12,020 bases of DNA. Origin: JAZDLC01 sp043802345 (GTDB lineage: Bacteria; Planctomycetota; B15-G4; JADJEK01). The DNA lies in contig JAZDLC010000141.1 in assembly GCA_043802345.1 (NCBI GenBank), forward strand, positions 1 through 12,020, read 5' to 3'. Below are positions 6,679 through 12,020 of the stretch, in pieces. The notes beneath the pieces were generated by a model that worked only from the letters and a program-made list of their open reading frames with translations, had not been told where the DNA came from and did no database searches. How positions within the stretch are numbered: position 1 is the first letter of the stretch; each line of letters begins with the position of its first letter. The translations under genes and the position numbers were made by a program.

Positions 6679-9600
6679 ATGGGTATGAAACCCGAGACAG
6701 TTGAAGTCCTCTTCGTTCGCTTTCGCGCGGAGCGTGATGCCAGGGCCCTGGGCGTGGTGTTCGACCGGACGGTCCCGCAGCTTCTCCGGGTGGCGCGGAG
6801 GCTGGCCTCACCCGGGGGAGACGCCGAAGATCTGGTGCAGGCGACGTTCCTGAAGGCGATCGAGGCGGCCGACAGCTTTGACGCCGCCAGGCCCTTGGAG
6901 CCGTGGCTGCTCGGCATCCTCATCCACCAGGCGCAGGCGGCGCGCTACCTGGGCCGGAGAACGGTCGATGCGGCGCGCGTCGAGGCATCTCCGCCGGCGG
7001 AGCCGGATGAAGCGGTGCTGAAGGAAGAGCGGGTCGACGCCGTGCGGACGGCGCTCGGGCGCTTGCCGGCCGCCTACAGGGAGGTCGTCGAACGGCACCT
7101 CTCCGGGGAGCGGGCGATCGAGGTCGCGGCGTGCCTGGGCAGATCGCCGGGGACGGTCCGGAAGCAATTGCACCGGGCACTCCTGCTGATGCGCCGGTTC
7201 GTGCCGCAGGGGCTCGCGGGGGTGCTGGTGTCGCTTGGGCCCACGCGGAGGGCGTTGGCCAAAGTCCGCGCGGAGGTGTTGAAGGCGGCGGGATCGTCCG
7301 CGCCCGGTTCCGTCTTCGGCGCGGCCGGTCTGCTGCAGGTCGCCCTGCTCGTGCTCGTTCTCGGTGGAGTCGGAGTGGTCCTCGTCCGGCCGTGGGCCGC
7401 GGGGACGGATGCCGGCAGGAAACAGGGGGGACCGCCCGGCGCCGCGGTGGTGGCGCAGGATTCCTCCGCCGGCGCGCGGGATGCCGAGCCGGTCCGCCTC
7501 GCCCTGGAGACGGCCGCGGGCGAAGAGGCCGAGGAGATCCCGGAGGCGCTGCGCCGTGTCTTTCACGGCCGGGCCGTGGATGAAGGCGGGAAACCGGTTG
7601 GTGACGCCTCGGTCGAACTGTTCGCGCACTGGAACCCGTTGACCACGACGTCGCAGCTCGCGAGGCAGGAGGGGAGCATCCTGGCCAGGGGGACGACCGC
7701 GACGGACGGCACATTCGCGCTCGTGATGCGCGGCAGCGGCTGTCTGCTCGACACCGGGTCGCTGAGAATCCAGAGGGAGTGGCTCTCGACAGCGCGCGTG
7801 AGGGTCCCGGTGACGCTGCGGCAGTGCGTCGTCGGCGACGTCGTTCTGGGTCCGACGCGGCGGATCGAGATGACCGTGACCGATGCGGACGGCGCCCCGC
7901 AAGAAGACGTCATGTGCACGCTGTGGGACATGGCCGACCTGGATCTCTTGTTCCTGGGCCGGCGTGTCCCGACCTTCAAATCGATGATCGGCCAGTTGAT
8001 GGGTCCCGGGCCGGGCCGGGCGGTCGGTGAGAGCCGGAGCGGCGCGGACGGGCGGATCGAGCTGGGTCTGCCTGAGAGCGGCCAGATGCCGTATCTACTG
8101 TGCGTGCGGCTGAAGGAGGGTCCGGGATTGGTCTTCGAGGTCAGCGAGAATGCCCATCCCGGCACGGTGACTCTTCCGCCCAGCGAGTGGCTCTCCGGTG
8201 TCGTCGAGGACGAGGAGGGGCATCCCCTGTCGGACGTCGCGGTGACCTGTTCAGGCATCGCGTCATCGGGTGATCTGGCGAAGCTCATGGAGTCGTTCGG
8301 CTCCTTGACCTCCGGGGCCAGCGACGCGCCTGCTTCGGTTGCAGCCTGCTTGGTCTCTTCGGACGAGCGGGGCCGTTTCAAGATCGCACGCCCCGGAGGT
8401 GAACGCAGTTCCCTGACCTTCCTGAAGCACGGCTACCGGACGGTGACCGAGAGCTTGCTGGAGTCGACCGCGCCGGACCGGGTCGTCCGCATGGAACGGG
8501 CGCGCGCGATCGAGGTGCGCGTGGTGGCCGCGGAAGGGGGAGCGCCGCTTCTCGATGCAGGAATCGATGCGCTGCTCGATGCGCCGCGACCTCCCCTCCA
8601 TCTTCACCTGCCGCTCGGGGACCAGGAGGGTGTCTCGACCGTCCCTCTCGGGGGCGGCGCATTCCGGGTCTCGGTGGAACGTGCTCCGCGGCCCGACATG
8701 GGCAGCCTGCTGCTGCGGGTTCACTGTCGAGGTTTCGCGCCGCAAACCGTCCCGATCCGAGGTGGCTCCGAGAACAGCATGACGGTCCGGCTGGAACGCG
8801 GCAATCGGATCCATGGGCGGGTGGTCGTGGCGGGAGGCAGGCCGGTGGAAGGTGTCGTGGTCCGTGCGCAGGAGGTCGCGCTCGGCGACCCGAGGATCGT
8901 CGAGTCGGTGTCCAGCGCCGCTGATGGTTCGTTTGAAGTGATCAACCTGCCGGAAGGGACGTTTCGCGTCGGGGCGTTCGCCGAGGGATGTTTGCCGTTC
9001 GTGTCCGACCGGATGGAGCTGTTCCTCGACGAGGAGGTCGAGCTGCCGATCGAGCTGAAAGCTGCCGCGGCAGTCGAAGGGAAGGTGGTCTCGAGGAGTC
9101 CCATTCTCGTTCCTCCGTTCCGACTCTGGCACGAGCAGACCGACTCCGAGGCCTTTCAAGAGTGGCTCGGAGGAATGGTGTTTGAAGTGATGAATGGCGG
9201 CTGGGGTCAGCTCGGTCCGGAGCAGGACCTGTTCACGATCACGGATCGAGAGGGGCGCTTCGCGTTGCGGACCTGCCCGGAAGGGGAGCATGAGTGGATT
9301 GTCCTCAGAGAGGACAAATTGAACCCTCCGAATCGCTCTGAAGAGGGGACCAGTGTCATCCAGGCCATGATGGATGGTGGAGGTCACGACTCGGATGACA
9401 TGGGTCTGGCTCGAACGACGGTCACCCTGAAGGGTGGGGCCACCGAGTCGGTCGTGCTGGAGGTCGGCGCGGATCTGCCCTCCAGCGCGGCCCTCACCGG
9501 ATGGGTCGACGGACGTCTTCCCGGCTTCCGGTATCGGGCGGAGGCCGGGGACGTGATGGCTACCGTCGAGGAATCCGGGACGTTTCGATTCGACCATCTC

Positions 9601-10845
9601 GAGCCCGGTACGATCCGGGTCTCGGTCACGGCCTGGCAGCCCGGTCTGCTGGAGGAACCGTTCGAAGTGGAAAGGTCGGATGTCAAACTCGCTCCGGGCA
9701 GCAGCGAAACCGCTCGCCTGGACCTGCCGTTCCACGCTGTCGTCCGGGTGAATGCACGAGACCGGGACAGCAAGAAGGCCCTCAGGAATGCGGAGTTCGT
9801 GCTCAGCCGTGGGAAGTCACGCCAACAGCTCGCGGCCCTGACGCCGGCCGGTGTGGTGGGCGGCACGTACAGAGTCGTGGCGTGGTCCCCCGATCATGCG
9901 CTCGTCGGGCAGGACTTGAACGTCTCCGCAGCCGGCACGCCCTCGGAGGTGGAGATCGACCTGCCCGCCATCGATCCCTGGCAGACGAGGCTGGGCACTC
10001 AGCTCGTCGATCCTCGAGGCGAGGCGATCGCGCATGCGACGCTGTCCCTGAGAGTCGGTGATGACGGCAGGATCGCCAGCGAATATAGCGGGCTCAAAAT
10101 GCGCATCGTGAACGGAGTGGAAGACACTTCGCAGGGCGAGCCCACGCAGGCCCGGACTGACTCTGAAGGTGTTCTCGGGAGCAACTTCCTGGTCGAGCCC
10201 GGGGTCTATCCAGCGACGCTGCATCTGCGTGGATCGGCGACGTTTGATTTCGATCTGGACTTGACCAGGCCGGCCAAGCGCATCGTGGTTCCAGTACCGG
10301 CGTATCCGAGGGTTCGCGTTCTGGTCGTGGATGCCCGGAGCAATCAGGCCCTGGACGGATACAAGGACAGGGTGATGCTGGTGACGCAGTCGGATTCCGG
10401 GGACGCCGGGGCGTGGGAGAATTCTTACGAGTCGGGAAGCGAGATGACTCTCCAGCCCGGCCGCGTGTTGATGCTCGTGTCGGCCGAGGGGTACCGGCCC
10501 CAGGTTCGAGTGATCACCCTGCAGATGGGTGAGACTCAGCGGGAAGTCAGCTTCTCGCTGGCCAGCCTCGACCAGTGGCCGGAGGGCCACCGCACGCAGA
10601 TCGTCGACCAAGAAGGAGTGCCTCTCGAGGAGATCCTCAGGTTAAGCGAGATCGATGGAATCAGCACCGATTCAGTTCACGGAGGCTGCTGGTGGGCTTG
10701 GATCGACGAGAATGGCACCGCAGATCTGCGAATGATTCCTGCCGCACGGTACCGGGTCACCCAGGGCGAGGAGATCACGGACACCTGGGCGACCGTCGAG
10801 GAAGGTCCCATGACGAAACTCGTCATCCACCGGGGGACGAAGTGA
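6679..10845 (+). CDS. ECF-type sigma factor fused to a transmembrane helix and about eleven CarboxypepD_reg-like modules
   Basis: This is a 1388-residue fusion. Sigma region 2 is at about 23-95: GGDAEDLVQATFLKAIEA is region 2.2, and EPWLLGILIHQAQAARYLGRR, split across 74-94, is the 2.3-2.4 part and is unlike the neighbouring fusion. Sigma region 4 is at about 118-172, with a helix-turn-helix RAIEVAACLGRSPGTVRKQL. One strong hydrophobic helix lies at about 217-237 (LLQVALLVLVLGGVGVVLV). It is followed by a Gly/Ala/Glu-rich linker (240-290) and about eleven beta-sandwich units. Closing motifs, some degenerate, lie near 340-350, 454-468, 560-579, 655-667, 746-764, 855-874, 963-981, 1051-1068, 1160-1181, 1251-1272 and 1343-1364. 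The predicted topology is sigma domains inside and about 1150 residues outside. Ten cysteines lie in the outer part. The frame is open from 6568, but the homologous part begins near ATG 6679 or ATG 6685. GGGAG at 6662-6666 is 12 bases before 6679, a weak site, so the exact start is uncertain by two codons. Upstream ATG 6631 lacks a binding site. The likely role is signal-dependent transcription control, inferred from architecture. Confidence 0.9.
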   Translation: MGMKPETVEVLFVRFRAERDARALGVVFDRTVPQLLRVARRLASPGGDAEDLVQATFLKAIEAADSFDAARPLEPWLLGILIHQAQAARYLGRRTVDAARVEASPPAEPDEAVLKEERVDAVRTALGRLPAAYREVVERHLSGERAIEVAACLGRSPGTVRKQLHRALLLMRRFVPQGLAGVLVSLGPTRRALAKVRAEVLKAAGSSAPGSVFGAAGLLQVALLVLVLGGVGVVLVRPWAAGTDAGRKQGGPPGAAVVAQDSSAGARDAEPVRLALETAAGEEAEEIPEALRRVFHGRAVDEGGKPVGDASVELFAHWNPLTTTSQLARQEGSILARGTTATDGTFALVMRGSGCLLDTGSLRIQREWLSTARVRVPVTLRQCVVGDVVLGPTRRIEMTVTDADGAPQEDVMCTLWDMADLDLLFLGRRVPTFKSMIGQLMGPGPGRAVGESRSGADGRIELGLPESGQMPYLLCVRLKEGPGLVFEVSENAHPGTVTLPPSEWLSGVVEDEEGHPLSDVAVTCSGIASSGDLAKLMESFGSLTSGASDAPASVAACLVSSDERGRFKIARPGGERSSLTFLKHGYRTVTESLLESTAPDRVVRMERARAIEVRVVAAEGGAPLLDAGIDALLDAPRPPLHLHLPLGDQEGVSTVPLGGGAFRVSVERAPRPDMGSLLLRVHCRGFAPQTVPIRGGSENSMTVRLERGNRIHGRVVVAGGRPVEGVVVRAQEVALGDPRIVESVSSAADGSFEVINLPEGTFRVGAFAEGCLPFVSDRMELFLDEEVELPIELKAAAAVEGKVVSRSPILVPPFRLWHEQTDSEAFQEWLGGMVFEVMNGGWGQLGPEQDLFTITDREGRFALRTCPEGEHEWIVLREDKLNPPNRSEEGTSVIQAMMDGGGHDSDDMGLARTTVTLKGGATESVVLEVGADLPSSAALTGWVDGRLPGFRYRAEAGDVMATVEESGTFRFDHLEPGTIRVSVTAWQPGLLEEPFEVERSDVKLAPGSSETARLDLPFHAVVRVNARDRDSKKALRNAEFVLSRGKSRQQLAALTPAGVVGGTYRVVAWSPDHALVGQDLNVSAAGTPSEVEIDLPAIDPWQTRLGTQLVDPRGEAIAHATLSLRVGDDGRIASEYSGLKMRIVNGVEDTSQGEPTQARTDSEGVLGSNFLVEPGVYPATLHLRGSATFDFDLDLTRPAKRIVVPVPAYPRVRVLVVDARSNQALDGYKDRVMLVTQSDSGDAGAWENSYESGSEMTLQPGRVLMLVSAEGYRPQVRVITLQMGETQREVSFSLASLDQWPEGHRTQIVDQEGVPLEEILRLSEIDGISTDSVHGGCWWAWIDENGTADLRMIPAARYRVTQGEEITDTWATVEEGPMTKLVIHRGTK

Positions 10846-10894
10846 ACCTCCGGTCCGGGATCGCAGCCGGAGTCGCTCGCTGTCGTCGGCTCTC

Positions 10895-12020
10895 TCAGGG
10901 CATGTCCATGATCTCGTACAGGAACGGGAGGGCGGTCCGGTAGTTGACGCCGTCGGTGATGCGGGCGGTCCAGGAGGACCCGGTCTTCTGCGAGATCAAG
11001 CCGAGGGCGACGCAGCAGTAGGCGCGTGAGAGGCCGTTAAGGGATTCGTCCTCGATCATTCCCTTGAGGGTGGGGATCGCGCTCCTATCGCCGAGTTTCC
11101 CGATCGCCCTGGCCAGCGACGAGATGACACCGAGGGTTCTCGCCTGCCGTAGCGCGTCGAGCAGGAGCGGCAGGGCCTCGGTGTCTTCCATGAGACCGAG
11201 GGCGGTCGCGCACTGGAGCTGAGCCCTCGGGTCGCGACTGTCCAGGACCATCTGCCGCAAGATCGGGAGCGCCTCGGTGTGGCGCAACATGCCGAGAGCG
11301 ACCGCGAGGTATCCCCTCAGGTTCGGGTTGGGGGTGTCGAGCAGCTCCTGGTACAGGATGTCGCCAGCGTTGCGGGCTTCCAGAAGACCGAGTGAGATGG
11401 CGTACGCGGACTTGTACGACGGGTTGTCCGAGCGCTCGAATCTCTCGATGATTTCCAGGGTCGATTCGACCCGGTCGCCGGAGGTCTCCGGGTACTCCCG
11501 ACCGAGTTCGGCCAACGCCAGGCTGGCCCACGGGCTGTGTGGCCGGATCTTCGGTCTGTTCAATTCCTGTCGCAGGAAGCGGAGCATCTGCTTCAATTCC
11601 GCGTCGTAAGCCCTCGGGTCTCTTGCCGCACGGGCTCCGATGCGCGCGAGCGCCTCGAAGGCGAAGTGGCGCGCCTGGGGGTTCTTTCCGTACTGGATGG
11701 TCTCGTAGAGGGCCTCCAGCACCGCCGCATCGGCCGGCTCGGTGAGGCGGCCCAGCGCGATGACGCACGATTCCTGCAGCCGGATGTCGGTCCTTCTTGC
11801 CCGGAGAAGGGCGAGCAACTTGGGAAGCGTCGGCTGCGCCGCCTTGCCGAGGCGGCTCAGTGCGATCGGGATCTGCGCGCATGTGGAGCGGTCCATCCCG
11901 CTGTCCGCGAGCTGCTTATAGAGGAACGCGACGATCTCGTCCTGCCGCTCGGCGAAGAGGCCGAGCGCGAGAATCGCGGATGCGCGGAGGTTGACCAGGG
12001 AGCTGTCCGACGTACGGATC
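10895..12020 (-). CDS. HEAT-repeat protein (5' end outside window)
   Basis: The frame is open from the right edge of the window (first complete codon at 12019) to the TGA at 10897-10895, giving 374 visible residues. The ATG at 11896 is internal, because the 41 codons before it already form a HEAT unit (SLVNLRASAILALGLFAE). About ten helical HEAT/PBS-lyase-like repeats follow. They are recognisable by A-x-x-A-L-G-x-L/I cores: PIALSRLG, CVIALGRL, AFEALARIG, ASLALAELG, YAISLGLLEA, LAVALGMLRH, CATALGLMED, LARAIGKLGD and CCVALGLIS. Such solenoids act as protein-binding scaffolds; no catalytic residues are visible and no partner can be named. The C-terminus (ARITDGVNYRTALPFLYEIMD) follows the last repeat as a short capping tail. 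The gene converges on the 6679-10845 gene with 49 bases between stop codons. It is transcribed towards it from outside the window, so it is not in the same operon as any gene seen here. Confidence 0.88.
   Translation of the reverse strand, partial: IRTSDSSLVNLRASAILALGLFAERQDEIVAFLYKQLADSGMDRSTCAQIPIALSRLGKAAQPTLPKLLALLRARRTDIRLQESCVIALGRLTEPADAAVLEALYETIQYGKNPQARHFAFEALARIGARAARDPRAYDAELKQMLRFLRQELNRPKIRPHSPWASLALAELGREYPETSGDRVESTLEIIERFERSDNPSYKSAYAISLGLLEARNAGDILYQELLDTPNPNLRGYLAVALGMLRHTEALPILRQMVLDSRDPRAQLQCATALGLMEDTEALPLLLDALRQARTLGVISSLARAIGKLGDRSAIPTLKGMIEDESLNGLSRAYCCVALGLISQKTGSSWTARITDGVNYRTALPFLYEIMDMP

Noticed and set aside
6570..6923. N-terminal extension of the minus-strand sigma fusion to the ATG at 6923
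   Set aside because: The extension would overlap the divergent gene's sigma region, has no domain similarity that I recognise, and the ATG at 6569 has a GAGGAA site and leads straight into sigma region 2.
8263..9735. 490-codon minus-strand open frame across the plus-strand sigma fusion
   Set aside because: It has shadow composition (many Arg, His, Asp, Pro), no domain, and lies within well-formed beta-sandwich modules on the other strand.
10848..10872. CTCCGG...CCGGAG stem between the convergent stop codons
   Set aside because: Only six base pairs with a 13-base loop and no U-tract on either strand; too weak to call a terminator.
11894..11896. ATG at 11896 as start of the HEAT-repeat gene
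   Set aside because: The 41 codons upstream in the same frame encode a further HEAT unit and contain no stop, so the gene runs off the window.
3..12019. Mobile elements, CRISPR arrays, tRNA or rRNA genes
   Set aside because: I looked on both strands and saw no transposase-like protein, regularly spaced direct repeats, cloverleaf-like segments or rRNA motifs; the sequence is nearly all accounted for by five genes.

Overview
The window is about 12 kb of GC-rich bacterial DNA that is almost wholly coding. It holds five genes. The two at the edges are cut by the window. The type of organism is inferred from gene content: two sigma-70 (ECF-type) factors fused through a transmembrane helix to long stacks of carboxypeptidase-regulatory-like (CarboxypepD_reg) modules, next to a HEAT-repeat protein and an HD-GYP protein. 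This style of gene content is familiar from large-genome Planctomycetota. Other large-genome, GC-rich phyla such as Acidobacteriota or Myxococcota cannot be excluded from the sequence alone.

Layout. (1) Positions 1-818, + strand: C-terminal part of an HD-GYP domain protein, a predicted cyclic-di-GMP phosphodiesterase. A perfect 13-bp inverted repeat lies inside the gene. (2) 916-3465, +: an 849-residue protein with one N-terminal hydrophobic segment and about eight CarboxypepD_reg-like beta-sandwich modules. (3) 3480-6569, -: a 1029-residue fusion of an ECF sigma factor (regions 2 and 4), one transmembrane helix and about eight modules. (4) 6570-6678: a 109-bp divergent spacer, the only place for promoters of genes 3 and 5. 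(5) 6679-10845, +: a 1388-residue fusion with the same plan, an ECF sigma factor, one helix and about eleven modules. (6) 10895-12020, -: a HEAT-repeat protein whose N-terminus lies beyond the window. No stretch longer than 300 bases lacks a gene. I saw no tRNA, rRNA, CRISPR array, insertion sequence or attachment site.

How the genes may work together (inference). Three large neighbouring genes share one extracytoplasmic architecture, and two of them carry their own sigma factor on the cytoplasmic side. The simplest reading is a pair of membrane-tethered transcription factors in which sensing and sigma activity sit in one polypeptide, with no separate anti-sigma gene visible here. The first protein (916-3465) looks like a sigma-less relative of the outer part. 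The sigma domains of the two fusions differ clearly in regions 2.3-2.4, so the pair is not a recent duplication. Strands alternate (+,+,-,+,-), so genes 3, 5 and 6 each need their own promoter.
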